Shown: positions 22,914 through 33,302 of the stretch, in pieces
Position numbering within the stretch: position 1 is the first letter of the stretch
Layout: every line of letters starts with the position of its first letter
Source of the DNA: Neurospora tetrasperma FGSC 2508
Lineage: Eukaryota > Ascomycota > Sordariomycetes > Sordariales > Sordariaceae
Assembly (NCBI RefSeq): GCF_000213175.1
Contig: NW_009799179.1
Location: 4,973,276 to 5,037,275 of the forward strand
Reading direction: 5' to 3'
Length of the DNA: 64,000 bases
Notes under the pieces: model-generated
Seen by the model: the letters and a program-made list of their open reading frames with translations, nothing else
The model's database searches: none
Told to the model about the DNA's origin: nothing
Made by a program: the position numbers and the translations under genes

Positions 22914-23719
22914 TTTGAATGTGCTGGGCGAGATGCGTGACGCTGCGAGGAGAGGTAGCGAACTGAAGGTCACGGTGGAGGTCGTTGCTTGCGAGACTTT
23001 TCAAAATATCCCGGTTGGACATCCATTGGAGGTTCTCGGGTCCGGCGTGCACGGACGTTCTTTCACCCCTCCCACTTGGGCCATGGCAGGTGTACCAAAC
23101 GCCGATGCTGTCACGTGATATCAGTCATTGACCACAGGCAATTACCACGACTGAAAAGCGTGGAATCTACGAAAACGTTAAATGGAGGAAGTGGTCATAT
23201 GAGATTCTCACAGCATCGATATAATGAACACTGGTGCTCCGATTTCCAACATCAAATGCCCATGGTAGGACCTCATGGTTTTGCGGTTGATGAGGAGAAG
23301 CCAGGGTGGTGAGTGGGGACATCCCCAGTTTCCACTCTTTAGTCTGACATGAGGTTGGTTCAAAGTCGGCTTCCACTGTGTTCTTGTCATGACTGATCTA
23401 GCTCAACCCAAGCTTGTGTTTCATTACTTTACAATTACACAACGTTTCCCTGGTTGTTGATATGTTTTCAATGTACAGCTTTAACCACGTCTAGCCAGCG
23501 CCAACCAAGACCGTCACTACTATTCAGTAATGGATCAACATCAGATCACCGTATCATCACATCTCTTGTTAAACACAAGCCTCCTGTCTATAATTGGTAT
23601 CTCTCAAACCATCGTATGCCCTCAAGCCAACACGGGAAACTACCGCTGACTATCTTCAACTGTTCATTTCCAAACCAGCATAGCCATGCTTGCCGCTTTC
23701 ACACGACTTCTTCCCTTCC
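22914..23719. promoter_or_regulatory. ATP14 promoter and 3' region of the cytochrome gene
   Basis: About 800 bp separate the ATP14 start from the stop of the next minus-strand gene. A CACGTG palindrome lies at 23111-23116, and the rest shows no gene or repeat. The ATP14 promoter is presumed here. Confidence 0.45.
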
Positions 23720-25176
23720 CTATACCCGGTTCCTTGGCCTGTAAGGTTGCCGACCAACTGGATATCGCTGTTGATGAGTGAAGTTGTCACTTTTCCGGAA
23801 ATGAGCACCACCCTGACGGCCGCGGCGGACGACTGCCCATGACTTGATAATGGCGTAGATACCAAAACAGACGGCTGCAACAATGCAATAAGCAATGACG
23901 GCCGAGTTGCTGGCATCGGTGAGTTTGAGGCCAAGACCACCGTTGACGACAGCAAGAATCAGGAGAATACGACCCCACCAGATGTGAGCATAACTGACCG
24001 CACCGCGTTCGCGGTACTTCACGAAGTATTTGTGGTGCATGATTCCGAGTACTGGCTGGACAAGAAGGAGGAATACAATGGCTGTCCCGAGCTTGGTGTG
24101 TGTGTTGTTGAAGAGCTTTTTGCGAATTGTCAGCAGCTGTTATTCACCCTTGTGTGCGGTTCAAGAACAAGCAAGAGCAAGCGCTTTACATACCATATTC
24201 CTTTCTTGCGCAACATGAATACCGAGGCCGAAGCCAATCCACATCATGAGGAAGGCAACGGTCTGCCAAACGGCGTGGGCAATCCAGCTTCCGGCCAGTG
24301 GCATGAGCATCGAACCCAAGGGATAAAGAGCCGCAAAGGTGGCCGTCATGATGCCAGAGTGTGCAACCAAAGCCGCATCCCTGCGCCTACCGCCAACAAC
24401 AGGCGCGAATGGATTGCCAGGTCCTACAACATCTCCAGGATCGTCGCTGCCGCCTCCGCCGTTGCTGCCACCTCCGCCTCCGGTTTCCGGGTCTTCGATG
24501 TCTGCCTCGAGGAAGGGGTTACTGTCGGAAGAAACAGTCGCCTTGGTGAGATCGAGTTGGAACTGGTCATGGTCATCATGCTGACTGATACTTGCACTCT
24601 TGCTCGTAGTCGCCAGAGATGGTCCCGACTTCCACGCAGCAATCCATTTCGACGCAGTGTCCGTCAGGCTGAGCGAGCCTCCGTTCCAAGTTTCACAGTT
24701 TGGGCAGACGACGTTTGCAACCATGACGCCATTTGTCACTCCGCTGCCCGCAAGCAGACCCAAGGCTGCCGCCGAAGAACTGGTGTCCTCCTCTGGCATC
24801 GAATGCCCGGTGCCAAGGCGGGGTGATAATGTCAGGTTACCCGACCCATCTTGGTACATCACGAACATGTTGGACCCCTTCATTTGATCGCCCGTGCCGA
24901 GAGCTACCCATGAGTATGTCGACGGCGCTTGGATTTGAAAATATATGTTGCCGGATCCCGAGTCGGCGGATGATTGAGGGATGCCAAAACGAAAACAGAC
25001 ATTGTCGGCACCGCTGGCGCAGTACTTTGGTGTGGTAGCGTGGACCACAATGCTGGCTGCAGAAGTTTGTTCGTCCATGAGTATCAGACTGTTTGTGCGT
25101 GAGAATATGTCATGATGCTGAGATTGGACCTACCAATTAGCCCTGAGGCTAACAGCGACATCTTAGGGGCCTTCAT
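23720..25176 (-). CDS. Secreted CDH-type cytochrome fused to b561-like membrane domain
   Basis: The product combines an extracellular cellobiose-dehydrogenase-type cytochrome (DOMON) domain with a cytochrome b561/ferric-reductase-like transmembrane domain, so it probably carries electrons across a membrane. Exons 25134-25176, 24194-25056 and 23720-24136 join in phase across introns of 77 and 57 nt, giving 440 residues. The first exon codes the first 14 residues of a signal peptide; the CTGCAG acceptor after 25057 joins it to SIVVHATTPKYC, which completes the signal. The DOMON part has candidate haem ligands Met73 (GDQMKGS) and a His in QHDDHDQF, and two cysteines (VVCPNC). A Gly/Ser-Asp linker leads to about five hydrophobic helices with His residues (HSGIMTATFAALYPLG, HAVWQTVAFLMMW, GIMHHKYFVKY, AHIWWGRILL). 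The substrate is unknown; iron reduction is inference. Confidence 0.87.
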
Positions 25177-27678
25177 GATTCAGGTCAATTGTCGCTGAGT
25201 ATAAGTTATCACGTCCAAGTTGATAGTATATAGAGACCGAGTCTACAAATGATTCAACAATGTTGTAGGAATGAATATATGAAGTAGCGTCCCTGGGCAA
25301 CAGAAAGAGTTGGGTTGGCTCGATGAAATGAATGTTTGGATGAAGATCAACTCGAACAAAAGCTGGCACTTCGTTGAAGTCTTGAGACAATGGCAGGCGC
25401 GAGGGGAGGGGCAGATACACATCCATATACCTACTTCAGCTGTATGTGAATCTGGTCTTAAACATGGCACGGCCACACAAAGATACCTCTACGCATGTAG
25501 CTTGTCAGCCAGCAGCAGATGCCGACCCAAGTTTCTTTCATCCCTTGGCCCACATCAAATCCAATGTACATACCTTGGCCACCACTACATATTTTGGGTG
25601 GAGGTTTGTCTGCAGAAGACTTTGTGGAATGCAGGGCGTTGCACATGCTGATGACTGACGGCTGACTTGCGAGCTCGCGAACCGACGAACGCCAGCTGCA
25701 TAAACTTCTCAAGCCATCCAAGCCATGGCTGGAGCGCGAATGCATCGGTTTATCGCACTTGGCGGAGTCCGTCCTCGAGGAAATCTTGGGACCTTGGGTC
25801 CTGTAATAGGATTGTGATTCCACGGTTTCTCTTACTCCTTGTACGTCTCTGCATGCCTTACCTTGGCATACTTGGTATATGTTGAAATTTGAGCAGCAGG
25901 CAATACCAGAAAGGGTCTGATTTCCTCGTGTACCCGAGTCACAAACGCTGAAGACTGCTTGCTACACAAAAACCATTGTGTTTCAAAACTCGAGGTTGTA
26001 CGGTACGTTGGTTCTCCCAGATGTCACCTCAAAAGAGAAAACATTAGACCTGCCTGACCCATCCAATGGTCCTGGCGTCTCTATTCAGGTACTTGGTTAC
26101 TCACAATCACGGCACAGGCACAGCCGCACCATCGGAAAGAAATCCGTATTATACCGGGCCGCACCTACAGCTGACGTGGTTGCATACAACACTATTAAGG
26201 ACTGTCTCTAGCTGTAGATAGAAAGCGTCTGCTTGATGATTCCTGATTTGGATGCTATGTACGTGTAATTCATATTACGGTATACCTTTTTATATTAAAA
26301 GTTTTCCGAATTTGTATCTGCTCGCTTCTTTCTGTGTTGAGCATTCGGCTTGCTGCTCCAAAAAGATGAGAGAGAAAAAACAAAGAAGAGGTAGAAAAGT
26401 AAAGGAAACGAACAAAGGCATCGAGGGGAAGGAACTCTCCACAAAGCCCCAGGAATAAAAGGTAAAGAAACCAAAAATATATGGGTTGACAACTTGAAAC
26501 TACATTATTCCTAGCCGACTTGATCTGCATCCTTAACTTCACCCAAGTCCCACCATGAACACCAATGCCCGTCAGCTCGGCTATGCAGGCTCGAACGGCA
26601 GGGCACACTAGAGGTAGCTCTACAGGGCTGAAATGCATATGTAACAACTATAAACAACTCTAGCGTGGTGTAAAGTACCACCTTCTTAGGTTCCAGGACA
26701 GGCAGACAGACATCTGAATGACGGTTGATTCAACAAAATACCTACGCTACATACATATGCAGAAGAGTCAAGGTTAGGTAAGTATTGCTACACTAGTGCA
26801 GTGACGGTGACATCCCTGTCGATCATTCATTCATGTCCAATTGCCAACTACGTGTAGTGAGGTAGAAATCCTTGATATCTTCACATATGCCCCCCACATA
26901 CATACGTTCTTCGCACTTTCAATGGTTGGCATTAGGAACCGGATCGGACTTTCGAAGGGGAAGCCCCGAGAGCAGAACAGGAGCTGCTAAGATAACCAAG
27001 CATTAGAAAACCCGATAAGCCGCGCGGCCTTTTCGGTTTCGGGCTCGTGGCCGATTTGTCCCTGAGGCTTCAAGGCTTGTCGAGGCGTCTCGAGGTGTGT
27101 CGGTTGGACAAGAAGCTAGGTATCGGTCAAGAGCTGTGGTGCTGATGTGCATGAGTGCAGATGATGGTGTTGGTGGTGGCTGAGTAACATGCGTGGTTGA
27201 TCTGTTGCATTTGGTGAATCGTGAAGGAGGTTTGACGATGGATGAGTGACAGGCATATTGAGAGGACGCGCGTCCATTGAAACGATAATTTTGGTTTTCA
27301 AAAACATTTGCCATTGGAATATGTTCCTGTCTTTGCCGATCATTCTTTTGTTTAATAGCATAAAGTGCGCGAGTCAATTGCCTGAGCTATCTAATTTGTC
27401 TTCGTCCATAACTGAATGTAATATCCAACCGCCGAACACGAAAGAAACGAGAAATGAAAGAAACGAGCTGAGAACCGACTGATTTTAGAGTACTGTATTG
27501 CTGTGATCCGTTACCCTTATCATTATCCACGCTGCGCTGGTGCCTTTGCCATAAATCATGGCGCACCAGCTGAATAGCACTTTTCCTGTATTGTCCTTAA
27601 CTCCCCCAAACCCAGTCAAACTAACAGAATGAAAATGATCTTCAGTGTCCTCCTCTTGGCTCACTCTCACCGCCAAGT
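25177..27678. other. Intergenic region between two minus-strand genes
   Basis: This 2.5-kb interval should hold the promoter of the cytochrome gene (left) and the 3' region of the Psk1/Ypk3 gene (right). Translations of both strands show only short, signature-free frames. I see no repeat longer than simple A-rich patches near 26370-26410. Confidence 0.5.
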
Positions 27679-29268
27679 TTAGAGCATGTTGGTCCCGACA
27701 CGCATTCCAAAGCCATCACCATCCAAGAGGCTGTTCGATGCAACAAAGCTGAATCCTCCAAAGAGATCATCCTTGGCAGCGGCGGCCGCATATCGCTCCT
27801 CCAAGCGACTGACAACTGGACTGAGGCTCAACTCTGTGAACTCGGGCGCAAAGTTCTCCGCAAGCTCTGGATCCGTAATCATGGGCTGGATAGGAGGCTC
27901 GAGTTCACGAGCCGCAAGCTTCTTCCAGTCGATCTTGCGGAAGAACCGGTGCTTCTTGATGGTGTCCAAGTCCTTGGGCATGTTTGAGCCTAAACGCTTG
28001 GCGGGATCCTTGCGCAGCAACCGCGTCAGCAGGTCCTTGGCCTCCGCAGTCAGGAAGTAGGGCATGATGAGCTTCTGCTTTACAATATTCTCCTGGATCT
28101 TGGCATTGTTCCCTCCACGGAACGGAGGATTGCCCGTCATCAGGTCGAAGCCAAGGGCACCGAGAGACCACCAATCCACCGAGCGGCCGTATTTCTTGCC
28201 CTGGATAACCTCGGGAGCCATGTATTCCACGGTACCAAGCATCGAGTTGCACTCCTCAGACTCAATCGCGACCTTGGAAAGGCCAAAGTCGGTCAAAAGA
28301 AGGTGGCCCTCGGAGTCGAGAAGGCAGTTCTCGGGCTTGAGGTCTCGATAGACGACCCCCAGGGTGGTATGAAGATGGGACAGGGCAAGAACCATCTCCG
28401 CCATGTAAAAGGCTGCCGTCGACTCCGAGAACATCTTTTCGGTGTTCAGGTGGGTGAAGAGCTCACCGCCTTGGCCGTATTCAAGAATGAGATACAACTT
28501 TTCCTGATCCTGAAAGGCGTAGAAGAGCTTAACCACAAAAGGGTGGCGATTGACGCTTTCCAGAATCTGGAGTTCCGTCTTGGTCTGCTCAACCAGCTTC
28601 TTGTGCACGACGAGAGATGCTTTCTTGAACTGCTTCTGCGCAAAGAGACGGCCAGTGGTACGTTGCTTTACCAGTAGAACAGTACCATACGTTCCCTTGC
28701 CCAGGCATCGCAGGGACTCAAAGTCGTCCGCGGTCATCTTGTGCGAGCGGGCAACGCCACCGTCAGAGCCAATCTCCACGGCTTCGGTAGAACCAATTGT
28801 AGTGCTGAGGTTCCCATCGACGGCAAAATCGTGCTCCAAGTTGATTTCGTAGCTCTCGGTGGCCACGGATGCTGTCTCATCCCCAGAACTGGTGCCGCTG
28901 CTGTTGCTGCGCTTGTAGCCGGTTTGGCGGGCCGGACCGCCAGAAAGAACACGGCGACCAAGCTTCGACGTCATGGAACTAGCACGTGAAGAGGCAGCAG
29001 TGTCGAGGCTGAGGGCCTGAATATCCTGGTGCATCCGTAGCATGCTGATTCCGCTCATGGCAGGCGAGACAACGGGCCTCAAAGACGGGCTGCAATTGGC
29101 ACTGACTACATCGTCCACCATGAGCGTACTTCTGCTGCTCTTGGTTGCCAATCCCTTGCGAGGGTCGGGCGAGAGACAGCAGTCGGAATCCTCATCGCCG
29201 GATGCAGCCGGGGTGCTGTGGAAGCCACGTACCGTCTTGAGTGCGGGAGTCGCTGGAGATCTGAACAT
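27679..29268 (-). CDS. AGC kinase, S6-kinase Psk1/Ypk3 type
   Basis: This single-exon gene encodes a 529-residue AGC kinase of the Psk1 (fission yeast)/Ypk3 (budding yeast) type, the TORC1-dependent kinase for ribosomal protein S6. The first 170 residues are Ser-rich and disordered. The catalytic domain runs from about 178 (CLGKGTYGTVLLVKQ) with the ATP lysine in FAQKQFKKA, YRDLKPENC, DFG in LLTDFGLSK and VEYMAPEV. The activation loop reads NSMLGTVEYMAPE, where a Leu replaces the Cys of the common FCGT motif. The AGC tail contains FAPEFTELSLSP and the hydrophobic motif FGGFSFV, the expected TORC1 target serine. It lies about 8 kb from SCH9, on the other strand. Assignment to Psk1/Ypk3 rather than another S6K-like kinase rests on overall arrangement. 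Confidence 0.88.
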   Translation of the reverse strand: MFRSPATPALKTVRGFHSTPAASGDEDSDCCLSPDPRKGLATKSSRSTLMVDDVVSANCSPSLRPVVSPAMSGISMLRMHQDIQALSLDTAASSRASSMTSKLGRRVLSGGPARQTGYKRSNSSGTSSGDETASVATESYEINLEHDFAVDGNLSTTIGSTEAVEIGSDGGVARSHKMTADDFESLRCLGKGTYGTVLLVKQRTTGRLFAQKQFKKASLVVHKKLVEQTKTELQILESVNRHPFVVKLFYAFQDQEKLYLILEYGQGGELFTHLNTEKMFSESTAAFYMAEMVLALSHLHTTLGVVYRDLKPENCLLDSEGHLLLTDFGLSKVAIESEECNSMLGTVEYMAPEVIQGKKYGRSVDWWSLGALGFDLMTGNPPFRGGNNAKIQENIVKQKLIMPYFLTAEAKDLLTRLLRKDPAKRLGSNMPKDLDTIKKHRFFRKIDWKKLAARELEPPIQPMITDPELAENFAPEFTELSLSPVVSRLEERYAAAAAKDDLFGGFSFVASNSLLDGDGFGMRVGTNML

Positions 29269-29924
29269 CTTGGTCGTAGTCGTTGATGGGCCAGCAGTAG
29301 GATGGTGTCGTGTCGGTATGATGGACTATAATCGGTAGACTAGATAGCTCTCGTTATAGCTTGACAGATACGATCCCTCAAAGCCTCTGTCGGCCTTCGT
29401 TTTCAAGGCTCGCCTCTGCGTCGCTGAGCGTCGGCGCGGTGTTCGGTGGTCAAACTGGGTCCTTGATGGCTTGGAATCGCACGCATCTGGTACTTGAAGA
29501 AGGAAGTGGAATTGTCGTCGACGGTCTTCTCGATATGCATTGAGGGTGAAAAGTCTCGATAAGATGTGATTTTTACTGTCAAGAAGAGAGAGAGAGAAAG
29601 AGGAAAAAACAGAAAAGAGAAAAAAAAAGAAGAGAGTTGTAGCTGGGGGAGCGTGCGAAGAAAGAGGTCGACTATGGCGACAATGAAATGGAGTTGTGGG
29701 AAGCAGAAGTTAAAATAAAATGGAGCCCGGACTCTGCACCTGCAGTGAATTAGAATGGGCCTGGACCGGGTTTGTTACCTTGGGTATTACCTATGTACAA
29801 TTTAGTACCCCTAGGGACTGGAATGCACTAGCCGGGCAGGGGGCCGCGTCCGCCTCACCCAAATATCCCTCCATTGAGCCAACCACGATAAAGAGAAATG
29901 TATTCACATCATGCGTCACGGTCT

Positions 29925-29951
29925 GGGCAGGCCGGGCAGGCCGGGCAGGCG
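29925..29951. repeat. Three tandem copies of a 9-bp unit
   Basis: GGGCAGGCC is repeated at 29925-29933 and 29934-29942, and a third copy, GGGCAGGCG, follows at 29943-29951. It is a short minisatellite in the kinase/PRP4 intergenic region with no evident function. Confidence 0.8.
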
Positions 29952-30064
29952 AGCACCTGAAAGGGCGGAAAGGCCAGCTGGATTGGTCTGGTGAACTTAA
30001 AGGAAAAGGAGGAATTGGCGGGCGTTCCATGTCCCAGGAGGAATTGGCGAGAGCACGTGAAAAT

Positions 30065-30090
30065 CGGGTGAGAGACATGTGTCTCACCCG
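30065..30090. repeat. 26-bp near-perfect palindrome
   Basis: CGGGTGAGA and its reverse complement TCTCACCCG flank the 8-nt centre GACATGTG. The stem is perfect over 9 bp and nearly symmetrical through the centre. It could be a protein-binding site or cruciform; an RNA role is less likely because no transcript is expected here. Confidence 0.7.
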
Positions 30091-30848
30091 CATAAAAGGG
30101 AATGCACCATCGGCCATTTTCCAGGCTTTTTCTACACTACCTAGCTTTCAACCTGGAATGGCCCCATGTTGATCTCCATGTCCAGAAATGAACCTCCAAT
30201 ACCGCACGGCAGGTGTCATGTGTGTATAGGTAGTGTAGTGTACCAAGGCCGCTGGATGCCGACCCTGATCTTCAGTTTTGACAAGTCTGGGGAATCCGAA
30301 CAGCCGGGGCTTGATTGGCGGTCATTAAACCGCATTGGTCGACGGGCTGGGAAGGGGGAACTGGTCGCACCATTTGTGATCGCACTTCCATGTCACCTCG
30401 GACCAAACCTACCGTGTGCGAAGTGGGTTTAACGAATTTTGATACCAACAAGGAATCTATCACATATCACATAAAACGTTGAAATTTTACGTACCTCTTG
30501 AATGATCGGTGAAAGCTTCAGGGCGATTCGTTGGTTCACTCTAAGACGAGGTGCCCGTGGTGCTAGGACTGAGTGAGATGAGCGCATTCAGGTGGGACAG
30601 CTTGTTGAGGGTTAGGGTCGAAGATGCGCCGGAAATTTTAGTGGAGCTCCCGCAACAGCAACGGCGCCAACATTGTAGACTTCCCTGTGATTGCATCACC
30701 TGCTATTTCACGACAGCAACCAAAACACCGAGCCCGCACATCAAACGGTCCTTTAGCAACCACAAGCCGGATTCGAATCACCTGACTTTACTTGCGTTCA
30801 AGTGTCCAGAAGATTTAGCAAGCGACCAAACACCGAAAGTTTAGCACT

Positions 30849-32575
30849 ATGCATCCGGCGCGTAGAGCCTACGTGGAGGAGGCCGAGCCTGAGGTAAGAC
30901 CATGCTCTATTTGCGCCCCTCGCAACATTGAAGGCACCTGCTCAACATTGCAAACAGAGCCCGGACTGACCCCCCCTGAAGCAGGATCGCGGAGGTATGG
31001 ATCTAGACTCCGTCCGTAAGTCCTCAAAACACTTCTTGTATGGCTTCCAACCCATGACTGATTTGCGTGTTAGCCCTCGATCGCGACTACGACATCCCCG
31101 GTGCTGGGGCTGGTATTGCCCCAGAGAAGGCCTCCGTTCTTCTTTCACAGTTCGAACGAAAACGATTAGCGGCCTCGATTGCTGTTCCTACCGACGATGG
31201 CCGGGTACGAGCCAAATTGCGAGAGATGGGCGAGCCTGTCACCCTCTTCGGCGAGGGTCCGGCAGACAGACGCGACAGATTACGAGAACTCATGACACAA
31301 CAAGCCGAGAAGGGAGGCCAGGAAAGTGCCGATGTGGAGATGCGGGACGCCGAAAACGAGGAAGATGAAGCCGGCGACCAAGAGGAGGAATTTTACACTA
31401 CTGGAAGCCCGGAACTGCTCCAGGCCCGCATCGACATCGCTCACTACTCAATCCCGAGAGCCAAGAAGCGCATCGAGTTCCAGAAAAAGGAGTCCACCAT
31501 CCCACTGCGGACACATGTCAAACACCGAAAAGAGATCAAGGAGAAGCTTCATGGATTTGAATTGCAAGGCAGTCAAACGGCAGGAGAGCGGCACATCAGC
31601 ATGACAAGGATCTCGCCTGATGGAAACATGGTCGCGACTGGCAATTGGGGCGGACAGGTTAAACTCATCGAAATCCCAACCCTTGAGCCAAGGAAGACTT
31701 TGAGGGGCCACACCAACAAAGTCAGCGGCCTATGCTGGATGCCTGGAGCTACACTGCCTGAGCGCAATGTTTCTCCCGACACAGTCAATCTCGCTTCTGG
31801 AGGAGCGGAAGGCCAGATCCATCTCTGGTCTTTGAACCAAGACACCCCTTTGAGAACTCTTTCAGGACACTCGCAACGAGTATGTCGTGTAGAGTTCCAT
31901 CCGTCGGGCAAGTATTTGGCTTCTGCCTCAGAAGACACCTCGTGGAGGATGTGGGATGTTGAAACCGGCACCGAGCTCCTTCTCCAGGAAGGTCACTCTC
32001 GCGGTGTTTACGCTGTCAGTTATAACAGTGACGGATCGCTACTCGCTAGTGCGGGTTTGGACAGTATTGGAAGAATCTGGGATCTGCGGACAGGACGGAC
32101 TGCCATGATTCTAGATGGGCATCAGGACGGCCATATCAAGCCTATTTATGGTTTGGACTGGGGCTCGGACGGTTACAGGGTGCTCACGGCGTCTGCTGAT
32201 GGTTGGATCAAATGCTGGGATGTTAGAAAAGTGGAAAGAATTGGAGGCATTGGTGCCCATACAAGTGCAGTGGCCGACGTGCGGTGGTTTAAGGGTTTGG
32301 ATGACCCGTTGGAAGGAGTGCCTCCTGGCGAAGATGAAAAGGGAATGCAAATTCCCAAGAAATCTGGCACCTTTATGGTGTCGGCAGGCTTTGACCACAA
32401 GGTGAACATATTTTCCGCTGACGACTGGGCCTTGGTTCAGTCTCTCAGCGGCCACACAGGGCCTGTTGCGAGTGTTGACGTTAGCCGGGATGGAAAATGG
32501 ATTGTAAGCGGTGGCCATGACCGGACGGTCAAACTTTGGGGAAGAAACGACTCCAGGAGCTTGTATGATTCCTGA
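30849..32575 (+). CDS. prp4: U4/U6 snRNP splicing factor PRP4 (WD40)
   Basis: Prp4 is a WD-repeat component of the U4/U6 (tri-)snRNP needed for spliceosome assembly. Exons 30849-30893, 30985-31015 and 31074-32575 join across introns of 91 and 58 nt, giving 525 residues. The first acceptor is placed at 30984 because it follows a CTGAC branch-like motif and keeps the frame; the earlier AG at 30957 would run into a stop. The N-terminus (about residues 27-85) carries the splicing-factor motif region, [19 protein letters not shown]...RLREM-type helices, followed by an acidic stretch. Seven WD repeats fill the rest, for example [33 protein letters not shown] and [16 protein letters not shown], ending in TVKLWGRND. 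The gene is divergent from the Psk1/Ypk3 kinase and followed by the cyclin gene on the same strand. Confidence 0.93.
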
Positions 32576-33302
32576 GCAGACATCAATCTGTACGCGACAA
32601 GAATCTTGTCGTTGCCTCTTACATAGGAGCAACACACCAAGGAGGGCGTTCAGCAAGCGACAGGCCAGGGCTTGGCTTACCGCTCCACGAGAGACAGTAT
32701 CGGCAGATAGATTGCATAGAAGCCGTCTCAATTTTGTAGATCAACAACCACAACTGGGTGCCCATAACAAGCTGCCTTTGATACATGCGTCTGAGTTGCC
32801 TTGTGGTTGCGTTTCACTGACCCGGTAAGGATAGGGGGGGTCACCTGACCGCGAAAGTGGGCCTGTTGAGATTCCTTCTCCCTTCTTTTCTGCAGTGACG
32901 CGGGCAGGGTTGGGCGGGACACCTGCCGCTCGCGTTGGTTGACGCTGGTAAAGTCACCCTGGCACCCTGGGAAATGGTGACGCACGGTCCATCGTGCGAA
33001 GCTTGGCTTTCTGATAAAGGGCGATAAAACAATGGCAGCAGACGCCATCACCGGGAACTTGTAGAGTTGGTCCGTTTTCGAACTTTTGACTTCTTCGTTT
33101 TCTCGCATTTCTGCATTTTCAAGTGGTTTTATCCCCAGCCGGTATTCACGCGAGAGACGTCATTCACAATACCCTCAACTCACAGCATCCGGGCAGCTCA
33201 AGTCCCCATGCGCATCAACCCGCTCAAAGCTGTCTGAAGGGCGACACGGGGAGGATTCGCTTATTTGGGAACCAGCCAGAACGTCAACCACCACATTACA
33301 TC
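32576..33302. other. Intergenic region, PRP4 to cyclin
   Basis: This 727-bp interval contains the PRP4 3' region and the cyclin promoter. The frame upstream of the cyclin ATG at 33303 stays open back to about 33123, but it has no ATG in frame there and poor composition, so it is treated as leader. Nothing else is seen. Confidence 0.5.

Larger units (their letters stand above)
29269..30848. promoter_or_regulatory. Divergent intergenic region, Psk1/Ypk3 kinase / PRP4
   Basis: About 1.6 kb separate two divergent start codons. A purine-rich tract at 29580-29640 reads as a long CT tract on the kinase's strand and is probably its 5' leader. A 27-bp tandem repeat (29925-29951) and a hairpin (30065-30090) lie in the middle. 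No gene is supported. Confidence 0.55.

Noticed and set aside
23984-24826. Plus-strand frame of 280 codons
   Set aside because: Antisense to the cytochrome-b561 gene, which has a signal peptide, domains and phased introns.
30771-30785. tRNA-like T-loop GGATTCGAATC
   Set aside because: No acceptor stem, D-arm or anticodon arm can be built around it. No other tRNA T-loop was found on either strand.
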